Below are positions 46,081-59,170 of a DNA stretch of 64,000 nucleotides, piece by piece. A program made the position numbers and the translations under genes. Source of the DNA: Coenobita brevimanus (lineage: Eukaryota; Arthropoda; Malacostraca; Decapoda; Coenobitidae); contig CM064683.1 of NCBI GenBank assembly GCA_032717465.1, positions 34,243,042 to 34,307,041 of the forward strand, read 5' to 3'. A model generated the notes under the pieces. That model made no database searches, was not told the DNA's origin, and saw only the letters and a list, made by a program, of their open reading frames with translations. The stretch's first letter is position 1. Every line of letters begins with the position of its first letter.

Positions 46081-46512
46081 CCATGGTAGGAATACGTGTG
46101 TGGAAAATATAATCCCGGGGAAATGGGCCTAAGAAGGATCATAGTTTCAGTGAATAAAGAGGGACAACGGGGATCTTCTCACACAGGTGGAGTGTCTGTC
46201 CAGGATCCTAGTCAGTGCCGGTATGTACGATTATAGATAGATTGATAGATAGATAGATAGATAGATAGAAATAGACATATGGATATATTCCCTTCAACGC
46301 CCCATATATGTATTTTCGTGTTCTCCCACCCTAGATCTTCTTCACGTTTGTGAATTCCATCTGCTTTTATGTCCACCTCCTAAGATCTGAAAAATTCAAA
46401 TGCCCTAACTCCAAATCAACTAATCTTTCATTCCGATTTGGGCTGTTCAATTACAGCAAATTTAAGCTGTTGAATTTCACCCTCTTCATCTGCGACATGA
46501 ACTGTGTCATTT

Positions 46513-46573
<61 letters not shown>

Positions 46574-46895
46574 GCACCGATGTCCTTGTCTATGTGATTA
46601 AGGACATTGTGTGGATTCGTCAACTACCGACGACGTTAGAATGTCTGAAGGTACAGAGTAGTCTACGAGAAGTCTTTCAACAGATGTATCTTAATGTTGT
46701 GTGAAGAGTCTGGCAAAAGACTTATCACTGGTTTTGACATTGTTTCAGGGTGAGGGATTTTCGTCACGTAAAAAAAAAAAAAAAAAAGGTTATAGTTAAT
46801 GCGAACCCCCCTTCCCCAGACTGCACTTGGCCATGAACTGAGGTGAAAAGGTTCGAGATTTTCGTCAGGTTAGAAAATAATCACTTTAGCTGTTT
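46081..46895. other. Non-coding DNA with (GATA)n and (CA)n arrays
   Basis: (GATA)n at about 46243-46269, (CA)n at 46514-46569, A-run at 46770-46787. No gene. Confidence 0.7.
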
Positions 46896-47500
46896 AGATA
46901 CCTCCCTCACCTCTCTCCCACCACAGCCTCTCCTTCACTTTCACTTTCCATCTCCGCGGCGCTTCTAGCATTTGCACCTCCCATACAGCCCCCATTATTT
47001 CTGAGCTTTTCCCCTTGTCTTCTTTCCATCCTTTCTCTATCATCTCACATCTTTTCTAACTACGCAACACTCTCATCTCCCCTTCCTACATCTCCCACTC
47101 CACCGCCTCGTTCTTTACCTATCCTGGTATCCGTTTCTGCATTTACTTCTGTTGCTCCATTTGTGCAGTCGTCTTTTCCCCATTCCATTTCCTTCATACT
47201 TGCTTATCAGTCCTCTTCTCTCTTCTTTTATCCATCTTTTCCTCATATCGTTCAGTCCTGGTGTTTTTTTTTTTTTTTGGTTTCTTTTCCCCCTTTCACT
47301 TTATTCTTCCTCTCTTTCCATTCTCATCCCCCTCGTCTTCTTTCTCCTCTCTCTTCCATTCTTGCCACATTTCCTTCAGAATCTACATGTATCTTTCTAA
47401 TTCCAGCCTTTCTTTCCTTTTCTTTCTTATTCCTTGTTTTCCCTTCCTCTTCCTTTCCCTCCATTGATCCTTCCTTCAGTCCCTTCCCCTTCCCTCTCTT

Positions 47501-47541
<41 letters not shown>

Positions 47542-48660
47542 TTCTCACCCATTCCTTCTCTTTTTTTATCTTTCTCTTTTCTTCATCTCTTTCCTTCATT
47601 TCGTTCCCTTTTCCTACAGCTCCCCGTTCCTTCTCTTTCTCCTTTCCTTCTTAATCCTTTTCTTTTTCTTTTTCATTCCCCTTCATTCTCCTATTCATCC
47701 TCTTCTCTATCTTCCCTCGTCCTTTTCTCATCTCCATTTTTTTTTCTATTTTACTTCTTTGCACTCTTTTGTACTTTCTTGTAATCCCATTCTCTCTATT
47801 TGCTTCTCTCTTTCTCTCCCTAGTTAATCTTCCTACTTCATCCTTCCAGCTCCTCTCGTTTTTTCAGTTCCATCTCATTCCTATCTTCTTCCCTTCATCT
47901 CTCCCTTCTTCCCCTCCTTTCCTCCCTCTTCTTTCTCTCCTCTCTCCTCTCCCCTCCCTTCGCCTCCCATTGCTGATGCCTGTCACCAAATTACAACTCC
48001 TCCAATTGCCTTTCTTCCTACCTGCTGCCTCTGCTATACTCTCCTCGACATTCATCTTTTACCTACCCGTCTCACCCTCTCCCTCTCCCCTTTTTTCAGC
48101 ATCCTACAGTACAGTACCTTTCCCCTTCATCCCAAAGCCCTTCCTCAGCCTCCCTTTCATCTTTCTCCCTATCTGGTTCCTCTCACTCTTTTAGTCGTCA
48201 TGATTTTTACCATCTTATTCTTCCACACCCCACTGTCCCCATTCCTCCCCCTCCTCCTCTCACCCTCTACCAACCCCTCCCCCTCCTTCTCTCCCCTTCA
48301 GCCACTCTCTTCCTTTTCTAATCACCCCCTCCGTCACTCTCTCCCCCTATCCCTCTTCCCTTTTATAGCAGCATTAATTTTTTTCCTCTTCCCCCTCCTC
48401 CCTTCTTCAGCAGCATTATTTTTTCATCCTCCTCCCTCTCTCCCTCTTGTGCCCTCTCTTGACACATTCTCTCTCCCTCCGCCTTCCTCTTCTCTTCCCT
48501 TCCATCACCCCTCCTCCTTTTACTTCACTCTCTTCTCCCCCTCCGAATATTTCCTACTCGAACTCACCTCCCCTGCCTCTGTCCTCCCCAGCCTCCTTTA
48601 TCTTTCCCCCCCTCCCCTTCCCTTACCCTTTCCCCTTACCCCTCCTCATCCTCATTCCCA
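46896..48660 (+). repeat. 1.8-kb polypyrimidine tract
   Basis: The plus strand is strongly C and T, with (CT)n at 47507-47537 and T-run at 47264-47278. Overlapping Ser/Leu/Phe/Pro frames in all plus frames show composition, not coding. Confidence 0.88.
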
Positions 48661-48960
48661 TAGTGCATATACTGGGGCGGAGGGGGAGACAGAGGTAAAA
48701 GTGAGAGTGGAAGGGAGAATGGAAAGAAAGCGAGGTGAGGGAGAGGGTAATAACAGAAAGAAATGTGCGAGGAGGCCAACGAGAACGAGGAACGAAGGAA
48801 GGGATAGAGATACGTGAGGAGCAAGTTTGATGACAAATTCCAGAGGTGGGAGACGAGAGGGAGAGAGTGCATGAAGAGCTAGGACAGAGTGGACGGGGTA
48901 GGGGAGACAGAACAGGGTAATCCATCCAGCCTAGCAGTCTTTTGTGTATTATTTTTGCTA
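48661..48960 (+). repeat. Abrupt switch to a polypurine tract
   Basis: At about 48660-48675 the plus strand changes from CTCCTC to GGGGCGGAGGGGGAGACAG words and stays purine-rich for 270 bp. Confidence 0.8.
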
Positions 48961-49531
48961 CCACCAGAAGATATTACATAGTTAAGGGCAATTATTTCAG
49001 ACTGGAGATGTCAGATATGATACACGCGTCATTAATCCCTTCACTACAAGAATAATTCCCTAAGCTGAATGAAACCGGAGGTAGTAAGACTACGCCAGAA
49101 ATGACATCACAATACTAAAGGAGTTAACGACAAAAGAATAATAAAAATACGGAATAGAGGAAGTGAGCGAATGGAGTAACAGAGAGTAAGAGTGGAAAGG
49201 GCAGAGTGGGAGGAGATGAGGATTTAACTGGGGAGGTTAAAGGAGAAGAGAAGAGTGAGCTAGGGGAAGAGTGGGAATGAGAGAGAGGAGACAGAGGGAG
49301 AGGGAGCATTGAAAGGTGAAGGGAGACGGGATGAGACTAAGGAGGTTAACCACTTCAGGCCGAGAACTTCATTTAATATTTCTATAATTCTTGCAAATTG
49401 CAGGCGATGTTATTCACCTCAGAATATACGCTTCGTATAAATGGGTTAATGGAGACTCTTTATAGCCACTTATTATGAGGGGTTTTTATCTAAGCGGACA
49501 AGATTATCCGGTAACAATAAAGATACAATGC

Positions 49532-49532
<1 letters not shown>
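48961..49532. other. Non-coding DNA with dispersed-repeat copy and purine tract
   Basis: A dispersed short-repeat copy lies at 49030-49140 (CCTAAGCTGAATGAAACCGG). A purine-rich tract spans 49140-49340. No gene. Confidence 0.6.
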
Positions 49533-49596
<64 letters not shown>

Positions 49597-49606
49597 GTTT
49601 CAACTT

Positions 49607-49669
<63 letters not shown>
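49533..49669. repeat. (CA)n and (TA)n arrays
   Basis: (CA)n 49533-49596 with one AAAC interruption, then (TA)n 49611-49669 directly against the left end of a foldback element. Confidence 0.97.
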
Positions 49670-49671
<2 letters not shown>

Positions 49672-50536
49672 TAGAGGTAGGAGTAGGTAGAGGCGGCATA
49701 AGGGATTAACCACGGGTAGGTCAGAGTGGGGCCGACAGACCTGACTCGACCAACATGGCGGCGACCCCTTTGACAGCTGTCTGACTTGGTTCCGCTGACC
49801 AGGCGCGAGTGTTTTCTTAGTTGCAAACAGAAAAAATGAGGAAGAAAGTAGGTTATGAATGGAAGGAGAAAAGAAAGTAGTTAATGAATGAAAAAAAAGG
49901 AAGCATTTAAGAACATATGGTAAAATGAAGGATGGAAGACAGATAGATGATTTAAAATAACATACATCAGCACATTATGAAAAAAGTTTATATCTATTAT
50001 TCTATATAATATTCAGCTTGACTTTACTAACTCCAGTCATATACATAATGTACACTTACAAATTATAATTCACTCTAAAGATACTCACCAGTGAAATGTA
50101 ATGGATGGGTCAGATTTCTTATCTCCTCTTTCTTTACACCCAAATGCGGCACAGGTGGTGGGCATTTTTGGAGTCTTAGGTTATTTGATGGTGAGTTACA
50201 ACTTAGGACAGAACGTCTCACACCCACAGCTGAACTACAACTAAAACCAGAGGTAGAATGAAGTCTACTTTGTTTCTGGCATTCTCCCTGAAGAATACCA
50301 GGTGGACACACAGCTGGAGGTATTAAAGGCTTAATAATCTCATGGCCACACCCACGGAGGTAGGATTAGGACTGTTACCTCTATGGGCACAGCCACAGAG
50401 GTAGGAGTGCACAGCAATCTTCTTCGTCAAATAGGTGTTGCCATGACCTCTTGACTTGACCAATATGGCCGTTTGACAGTTCTCTGGCTTCACCGGAGCC
50501 TTCTCACGCCGACTCTACCCTAATCCTACCTCTATG
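49670..50536. mobile_element. Inverted-ended element inserted in (TA)n
   Basis: Left end CATAGAGGTAGGAGTAGG; right end in reverse complement CATAGAGGTAGGATTAGGG. TA repeats continue on both sides (to 49669, and from 50537), so the element splits a TA array. Subterminal regions also match in inverted order (CCAACATGGCGGC...TTTGACAGC on the left; TTTGACAG/GGCCATATTGGTCAAG on the right). Extra inner copies of the end motif lie at about 50354-50365, 50379-50386 and 50395-50405. A 78-residue minus frame (50311-50075) is unrecognised. TA preference suits Tc1/mariner-type MITEs; class is inference. Confidence 0.75.
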
Positions 50537-50560
50537 ATATATATATATATATATATATAT
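50537..50560. repeat. (TA)n microsatellite
   Basis: TA dinucleotides continuing the array on the right of the inverted-ended element. Confidence 0.95.
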
Positions 50561-51138
50561 ACATGTTTTGTTTCTTAGTTGAAGAGGTTTACATTTGGGA
50601 CGATTCCATTATTCTAAGTGCTAACAACAAACGATTTTATATAACTGAGTTTCAGTAGCGAAAGAGGGAAGAGTCAGAGAATGAAAATGAAAGTTTGGAG
50701 GGAGAGGGGATTGGTAGACGACATAGTGAGGGTGAGTGAGGAGGAGATAGGTGGAGAAAGGAGGGAAAATGAATGAGATGGAAAGTTTGAGATTGCCAGC
50801 ATTCCCAAGAGGACACAAGTATTTTCTCCACACAGGCATAGTACACTAACATACTTCTTTGCAAACTGCCATGATGAATAATACAAGGTAATAGATTTTT
50901 TTTTTTTCCTGAGGAACAACCCGTCTTTTCTGATTGCTTATATCTCAAAATTTTAAACAAGAAAGAGCTCTCATTCGCCTCGAACTATGGTTTTATGACC
51001 AGGAAATCGATATATTATAATCTTCCTATTTTAAATGAGAAAACTGTCAACTTTCCCCATTCTTATTATCATAAAAGTAAAAAAAATGCTTGGTGTATAT
51101 CTAAATTTGCATTTAAATACAGGAAAATTACAAAACAT
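50561..51138. other. Non-coding DNA
   Basis: Small purine-rich patch at 50655-50780. T-run at 50898-50908. No gene recognised. Confidence 0.55.
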
Positions 51139-52802
51139 TTAAGAACAACTTGTTTTTCGAGATTTACGAGTATAAAGAAAGTCACTTTCACGAACTAGCT
51201 CCCATCTGAAGTCTCCTGTCATGTTCTAGCAATTCTGTCCTTGGTAGCGGCGTCCAAACTCCAGTATATCATGATGGAGGCACTCGCCTCGCTCATGTGC
51301 ATTCGCTCCCTTCTTGTTCTTGATTTTATCGAGATGACACAGACTTTGAGTAACATCCTGCAGCCCACGGCGTCGTAAATCCTCACCAGAGTCTCGACCA
51401 GTTCACGCAGTTTTCAGCCATGTGGTTACCCAGGAATTCCCGAATCACTGCGACAGAGCTGTTCAGAGCCACCTCCTCCACCCTGCTGAGCTTTTTAGGG
51501 AACTTCTTGCTCTCTTGGATCTTTTTTAGGTATGGTCTTGCAAAGACATAAACTTTGACCTTTGCCTCAGACAGCTTAGGGAAGACGTCCTGGAGAAACT
51601 TGAAGGCCGCCGACTCCTTGCCTAGAGCTGTTACGAATTGCTTCATAAGGCATGAAATGGCAGCATTAACATCAGCATCTTCAACTACTAGATGTTGATC
51701 CTCCCCGAGGAAAACTTGGTCTGCTGTGGCCAGTCCCGCCAGTGGCAGTGAGCCATTGAGTCCCTGCTGTCAAAAAGACAAAGATAGCAGGAACTCTTGG
51801 TGAAACCACCCTGGAGACTCATCAGGAAAACCACCATTTTGAAGAGACGGGAACTAGCTCTCGTTGTGGGGCAGCACAGTTTTGAGGCTCCTGGTTGAGC
51901 CGTCAGTGAAGAGGTGCCACTCGCGTTGGTTGCAGGGGATCCCAATAGTTTCGAACAGACCTGTCACGCCGTGACAAAAGCAGAGTCCATCTCGAAAGCT
52001 GAAGCTGAGGAACACTTGGTGATGCTTCTTCTGATCTGAGACTAGTACTCTTTCTTCCACAAGTTCCACTGTTTGAGCCTAGATGTCAGAAGCTCGGCAC
52101 TCAATTTTGTGAGACCAAGACCTCTTATCAAATCGTTAAGGTATTCCTGTTTCGGGTAGTACGGGTTTCTCTCCTCAGCCCCACCTCGGAAATTGTAATC
52201 TGGATCAGGAACGTTGTCCTCTCCCTCTAACTTGCTACACTGTCCTGATGAAGACGTTTGCCCTTCCTCCGGAGGGATGGGCACTGGGAGCTCAGGGCAG
52301 TGTGGCACAGGGGTAATGGATGAAGGAAGGTCCGGATACTTGACAGCAGGTGTGTTCTTCTCAGTCTGATGTGTGTTAGTGTCCACAGTGCAGAAGTAGC
52401 AGTTGCTAGAGTGGTCAGTGGATTCCTGCCAGAGTCTCAGGATGGCGAACTTCATGGCTTTCTTTTCCCTTCTGAACCATCCTACAAAACAAGAAAATAA
52501 TATTGTTTAAATAAAAAGTTTATTATAAAAAATAAAACATTAAAAATTATATTTTAATTACAATTGTAATTAAGAGTATATCGACAGCTTTAACCTTCAA
52601 GACTTTTCTTACAATGCTCGCAGGTGACGAGAGGTGCCCAGGGTTTGTCTTGATCCCCTACCAGCATGCCGAAATATGCTTTGTATGCCGCACACATCCT
52701 GGCATATGCTTCCACGGAGTGCTTTTTTGCTCGTTTCTTAATGAACTGGCCGCAGAAAAAGCAGAACGCATCTGCTGGATACTTGCAACCCCTCGAGTCC
52801 GT
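51139..52802 (-). pseudogene. Transposon-derived multicopy protein pseudogene, two exons
   Basis: Minus-strand relic of a multicopy arthropod/cnidarian family I recognise but cannot name. Exon A (52802-52595) follows a TTTTAG acceptor and encodes AFCFFCGQFIKKRAKKHS, VGDQDKPWAPLVTCEHC and KKSLE, a CxxC...CxxC ZAD-like metal site. Intron 52594-52482 (113 bp) begins GT and ends TTTTGTAG; splicing joins GAAG to GATGG in phase, giving SLEGWFRREKKAMKFA. Exon B (52481 onward) has SSNCYFC, LPVPIPPEEG, YLNDLIRGLGLTKLSAELL, SRLKQWNL, then a 1-base shift, REWHLFTDGSTRSLKTVL, an apparent ~40-residue deletion, LQGGFTKSSCYLCLFDSRDS, a second loss, MKQFVTALGKESAAF, REFLGNHMAEN, and in two other frames ELVETLVRIYDAVGCRM and RRYQGQ...LVRESDFLYTRKSRKTS before TAA at 51141-51139. 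Broken by frameshifts; no function expected. Confidence 0.85.
52595..52802 (-). pseudogene. Exon A of the 51.1-52.8 kb pseudogene
   Basis: Open, with two intact CxxC pairs. Acceptor AG at 52804-52803, donor GT at 52594-52593. Confidence 0.75.
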
Positions 52803-53451
52803 CTAAAACAAAATGTAGTTGTGAAAAAGCATATATTTAGACAAATGCTACTAAATGTACTTAAGAAAATGTCATGAATTTTTTTTTTCTATATCCAAAA
52901 TGCCATATTTCAAGATACACTTACCTGCAAAGTTTCATTCAAATCTGATCATAAATGAAAAGTTGAAAAGAAAGTAGATTCATCTTAATTATGCTAATTA
53001 TTGTGGGTCACGTAGCATGACCCAGCCAAAACCAAAATTCTTACCGAATGAAAGACCATTACAAGTTATAAGTGATCTATTTAGCACGAAAATAGTGATT
53101 AATTCCCAGGAACAAAGAATTCTTTTTTGTTACACAGTGTAATGGATACAAAGGAACACTGGACAGACAATCGTGTGTGTTTGTATGGTTTTACTTTCGG
53201 CCTCATTATCCCTTTAGAACGCCAGGATTAAACATTCCTCTGGAGATGTTTGCCTAAGGAACAACTGAACCAGGTTTTAAGCAAAGTGGAGGATAAATGT
53301 AGGAATGGCATCAAACTGAAAAGTATTTGAAGGGTAACGAGATGAATGAAAGAAGGAGAGTAATTACAATAGGTCTCCGCCAGAGAGGTGACATTAAAAA
53401 CAGAATGGGGGAAGGGGAAGTTGGGGAGGAGGAAGAGACACGAAAGGAACT

Positions 53452-53454
<3 letters not shown>
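52803..53454. other. Non-coding AT-rich DNA
   Basis: May contain the upstream intron or 5' end of the adjacent pseudogene. No further coding block recognised. Confidence 0.5.

Positions 53455-53501
<47 letters not shown>
53455..53501. repeat. (GA)n microsatellite
   Basis: Uninterrupted GA dinucleotides. Confidence 0.97.
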
Positions 53502-53504
<3 letters not shown>

Positions 53505-53560
53505 CCAGGGGGGTCACAATACTTCTCTTGGGAAATTAACATCTAAAAGTTAGGAAGTTC

Positions 53561-54871
<1,311 letters not shown>

Positions 54872-54969
<98 letters not shown>
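54872..54969. repeat. (GT)n followed by (GA)n
   Basis: About 79 bp GT then about 19 bp GA. Confidence 0.97.
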
Positions 54970-55056
54970 AAGTGGGTGATAATGTCGCAAAGTGCAAGAG
55001 TGAGTGGTAGAGAGAGCTGAGTGAGAGAGACGGTGAAACATGCAAGGTCGGAAATC

Positions 55057-55099
<43 letters not shown>

Positions 55100-55102
55100 G
55101 AC

Positions 55103-55135
<33 letters not shown>

Positions 55136-55496
55136 GGAAACTGAGGCAAGGGGAGAGTGTAAGATATGGGAAGGAGGTGGTGGAAAGAAGAAGACGAGGA
55201 GAGAAAGAGAAAGGAGAGGTAGGGAAGGGGACGAAGAAGTGTGAAAGATATGGAGTAGGAAGTAAGTGGAGAGGGAGGAGAGAGAGAGAGAAGAGAGAAA
55301 GAGATAATAAAGTGAGATGAAATAAGAACAAAAAAGGAGATATAAAAGAGCGATTGTGAGAACAACAGAATGTCGGAAAAGGCAATGAGAGGAAGTAGTG
55401 CTGAAAAAGGAAGAAAAAAAAAGGATGGCTGGAAGGAAGCGGGAAGAAGGAATGAGAGAGGAGGAAGAGAAAAAAGAGAAAATGGAGGGAGTGAAG

Positions 55497-55545
<49 letters not shown>

Positions 55546-55560
55546 CAGACAGACAGAGAC
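54970..55560. repeat. Purine-rich tract with (GA)n and (ACAG)n
   Basis: (GA)n at 55057-55079, (ACAG)n at 55080-55135, (GA)n at 55500-55539, with AG-rich DNA between. All frames across it are compositional. Confidence 0.85.
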
Positions 55561-55954
55561 AGAGTTATCGTATGCTCCAAGAAACTGTTAGCAACAATAG
55601 GTTATGATATAACCAGTCAGTTGACGTACTGTATGGTGATAGAGTAGTTAGTTAACTCCTTCATTCCGATTGTGTGTTTTTAACCTTGTTCATGTTACCG
55701 TCACATTACTTTTATTTTATATTAGGCCAGACTTTTCAAAGAAGAGGATTTCACTATGGCCTTTTTTAACTCATACAGAACGAGAAAGCCTTCATAAGTT
55801 TAAAGAAATTATATAGAGTTATGAAGAATTAATAATAAAAACGTCAGCGAATGCAAGAGATTAAGTTGCTGTGCTGTATAGATGTGACCCACAAGTATTA
55901 AAATTCAAGATTGTGTGGGCTTTATTGCCCATGTATTGCCACTTAGTGGTCGGT
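55561..55954. other. Non-coding DNA with weak dispersed-repeat similarity
   Basis: The stretch near 55640-55860 (TTAACTCCTTCATTCCG, then AAAAACGTCAGCGAATGCAAG) resembles the dispersed short repeat in order but lacks a good core. Confidence 0.45.
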
Positions 55955-56700
55955 TATTCTTTCCGACAAGGAGAGTATGTTTTCAACCCAGTTTGTTTGT
56001 TTGCTAGAGTGTTTGTCTGTTAGCAGGATTACTCAAAAACTAAAAGAGATATATGGGCCAAATTTGGTGGGTAAATAGCCCATGTCCCAGGCAACAATCG
56101 ATTAACTTTTTGGACCGATGATTTTTAGTTTGTCTGTTACTAGGATTACTCAAAAAATAAAAGATTTGGACCAAATTTCGTGGGTAGATAGCCCATGTCC
56201 CAGGGAATAATCGATTAACTTTTAGGACTGATTCGGATCGTATTACAGATTCTGGATCCGCAAAACATTTGTGTGAAACCCTATTCAGCTAGAAGGGCAT
56301 TCAGTGGAGAGCATCTCTCCTACAAGGGCAATGCAATTTCCAAATCACCCTTCATAATGAGTTAGAGTTTCTCATCACTGGTTAGGGTTTCGCAAAAAGT
56401 GTTTTCCGGATCCAGAATCTGTAATACTATCCCGATCGGTCCCAAAAGTTAATCGATTGTTCCCTTGAACATGGACTATCTACCCACCAAATTTGATTCA
56501 TTTTTTTTTTCTTTTTTAGTTTTTGAGTAATCCTGCTAACAGACTAAAAAACTAAGAAACAGGGTTGTCATACTCTCCTTGTCCGAGAGAATGATGAGAA
56601 AGCCTAACCCATTATGAAGAGTGGTTTGGAAATTACATTGCCCATGTCGGAGAGATGTGCTCCACTGTGCGCTCCTCTAGTTGGTAATTAGCCTAGCCTC
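55955..56700. mobile_element. Foldback element related to RepB
   Basis: Left CGACAAGGAGAGTATG (55964-55979) mirrors right CATACTCTCCTTGTCCG (56569-56585). The left arm holds two direct ~116-bp copies of GTTTGTCTGTTAGCAGG through ATCGATTAACTTTTTGGAC (starts about 56012 and 56128). The right arm holds one inverted copy (TTAATCGATTGTTCCC, GAGTAATCCTGCTAACAGAC). The central and distal parts (CACTGTGCGCTCCTC at the far right, GCATTCAGTGGAGAGCATC in the middle) are also mutually inverted. No coding capacity. Confidence 0.8.
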
Positions 56701-58060
56701 GGGACTTTGTGCTCTTCTCGTAAAAAGAAATGCAAAACTGGATGACAGATGTTGCATATGCAACTTAAACCATTCTTAGGTGGGAATAGGCATTGGAATG
56801 GTGATGATGATGATTATGATGATCTTGATGGTGGTGGTGGTGGTGGCGGCGGCGGTGATGGTGTTTTTACGCAATCTAGATCGGCACAGATAATACACAG
56901 AGTCAAACGTACAAGAGGTTACTCACGATTAATACACAAACCAGCTCACTACGGAGTAGGTGCCGATCAACCCAAATCTTGAAGCAAGAGGAACTGTAAA
57001 AAGAAAAAAAGAAAAGAAAAAGAAAAACAGTGATATATGGTGTAAGTTGGATGCACAAGTTTGGCGCTGTGGTATAAACAGGCCCGCTAATACCATCATA
57101 CCGGGCCGAAATGAGTCAGTCCCCGCATAACGCAGTGTTGTTGGTACCAGAGGATGCTTGGCGTCAACTGTTGCTGACCAAGAATGCAACCGGACCTCAG
57201 GGAACGAACTGCTTAATGTATATTCCTAGTGTCAGATAAAACTGGAAGACAAACTACTAATGTTGTAATGAATCACTAGTAGGCAGTAATGTTTAACAGT
57301 GACTAATCCTTTTCCAGTCATAACTAACACAAACATTACTCCAAATAATGCGAGGTCTGTCAGCAAGTCGGAAGGATTATTATAATTATCTGACATGGGA
57401 AAGAATTGATAAAGTGGTAGGATCAGGAAGGAACACCAGTAACCCTGATGGTTGCTACAAGAAGCCTCTTATGAGCTAAAAAATAATTGTCAAGTGGTAT
57501 CAACAATAAAACATAAAAGACGTCTTTAAAATGATGCACTTACCTAGATACCAAGGGAGACCAAAATCAAGGAAAAATAGTACACAGACTGAGTATTTAG
57601 AGAAGTGATCTGCTGTCTGAAAGGGCTCGATTTCTATCCCAGGCTGGGGCAGGGAAAAGTCTGATAAGTTGAATTTTGTTGCAGCAGTCTTTACTGGTCT
57701 CCGACACAACTCACTGACATGTCATAAAAACACTCCAGTAAACATCGTCTCACCTCACCCGAAACAGACAGCCTAAGCATGCACTCAGTACGGACAGTGG
57801 GTATAATGCAGAAATGGTGACGTTGAAAGTGTATGGCACGTACTAAATAAGGTAAACATAAGCAAAATCCATTCCGGCCATTTCATCCCAAAAGAAAAGA
57901 AATACAGAATACATGTCAGGATAAAAGATGTGAGGGGGAATATACACGAGGAATACAGAAAAAGAAAGCGACAGTCCACCAACCGCGTCCTAAAATTCGG
58001 CACCTTGGTCCAGAGTTCTGTGGGACGGAAGGGACGGGGAGTGACGGATGTTTGCACTCT
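56701..58060. other. Non-coding DNA
   Basis: Contains a GAT/GGT/GGC trinucleotide patch (56797-56862) and an A-rich patch (56998-57030). No gene recognised; an 86-residue minus frame at 57189-56929 matches nothing I know. Confidence 0.55.
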
Positions 58061-58620
58061 CTCTTCCTAAGTGTCGGTAATGCCTTCCCCGTCAGCACCA
58101 AGAAGGAGAGGAAAGTAGAACGTGAGAGGACGAGGAGGGAAAATGAGTTTGCGGCGAGACGAGATGAGGGAGAATGTGAGAGTAGGAATTGGGAAAAAAA
58201 GAAAGCCTGAAACTAAGCGACGTAAGAGAGAATGAGGGAAGGAGTGAACGAAAGGGTACGAAGGGAAAAGGTGAAAGAAAGATTTAGGAAAGAAATTATG
58301 AGGCAAGGAGCTAGAGAAAGAGAGGACAAAAGGAAGAAAATAAAGAAAAAAAAAACAAGGAGAGGAGAAAGTGAAATGAGGGAAGAAAATAAGGACAGAA
58401 AAAAACATGGAGAAGGGAGAGAGAGACAGAGTAAGGTAGAAGAAAGAAGAGGAGGAAGGAAGAACAGGCCGAGTGAAGAAGCTAACGAGAGAGGGTCTGG
58501 GTGAGAGAATGAGGGGCGAGGGAAGGAGGGGATGAGGGAAGGAGGGATAGAGGAAAAGAGAGGATAAGGGAGGAAGAGGAGAGAAAAAGGAGATGGGGAG
58601 GGAACGGAAGGGTGCAGAGA
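58061..58620. repeat. Purine-rich tract
   Basis: The plus strand is mostly A and G (GAGGGAAGGAGG, AAGAAAGAAGAGGAGG). The Ser/Phe/Leu frame on minus is compositional. Confidence 0.8.
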
Positions 58621-59170
58621 GATTAACCAGGCTCAGGAACACCTGCTGGTCTGTTTACGTCTCAGGAACACCTGGGACTGTCAGACCCAGGCATAATTAG
58701 CACACGTTTCATTTAATGAATTCCTGAATATCTTACAATTTATTAGGACTCATCAGTCTCAAAATAATTATGCAAATAAGTTTTGAATCAATTAACCCTA
58801 TATTTTTAGATTTTTTGGGGAAAATGGGGGGGGGGGGCAGTGGCCATACAACAAAAAGAAGAACACTAGCACTTGTATCGCAACTTGAAGAATGGAGGTC
58901 CTTCATGATGGAGAAAGTGGATTCAACCACCCTCAGATACACGTGCGTCTCCTAGACCCGTACACTTTACCTCTTGATGTACACGTTGGTCTCACACACC
59001 CAGAATGCAACTTCTGAGTGATATAAAGCAAAAACAGGATAGCCGAAAGTAACCCCCTACAACTTGCATAGGCACAAAAAGTTAGGAAGCTGTTGAGAAG
59101 ACTGTAGATCCCAGGCATCTAGAAGTTACAGTACAGAATTAGAGCAAGGACACACACACACAAAGAAAAG
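58621..59170. other. Non-coding DNA
   Basis: A G-run of ten at about 58828-58837. No gene. Confidence 0.55.

Noticed and set aside
47152..48817. Plus-strand frames of 80-205 codons
   Set aside because: Same compositional artefact in the second large polypyrimidine tract.
50075..50311. 78-residue minus-strand frame inside the inverted-ended element
   Set aside because: Not recognised, no splice or start context of note, and the length is within chance expectation.
56929..57189. 86-residue minus-strand frame
   Set aside because: No recognised motif, and half of it is encoded by an A-rich patch.
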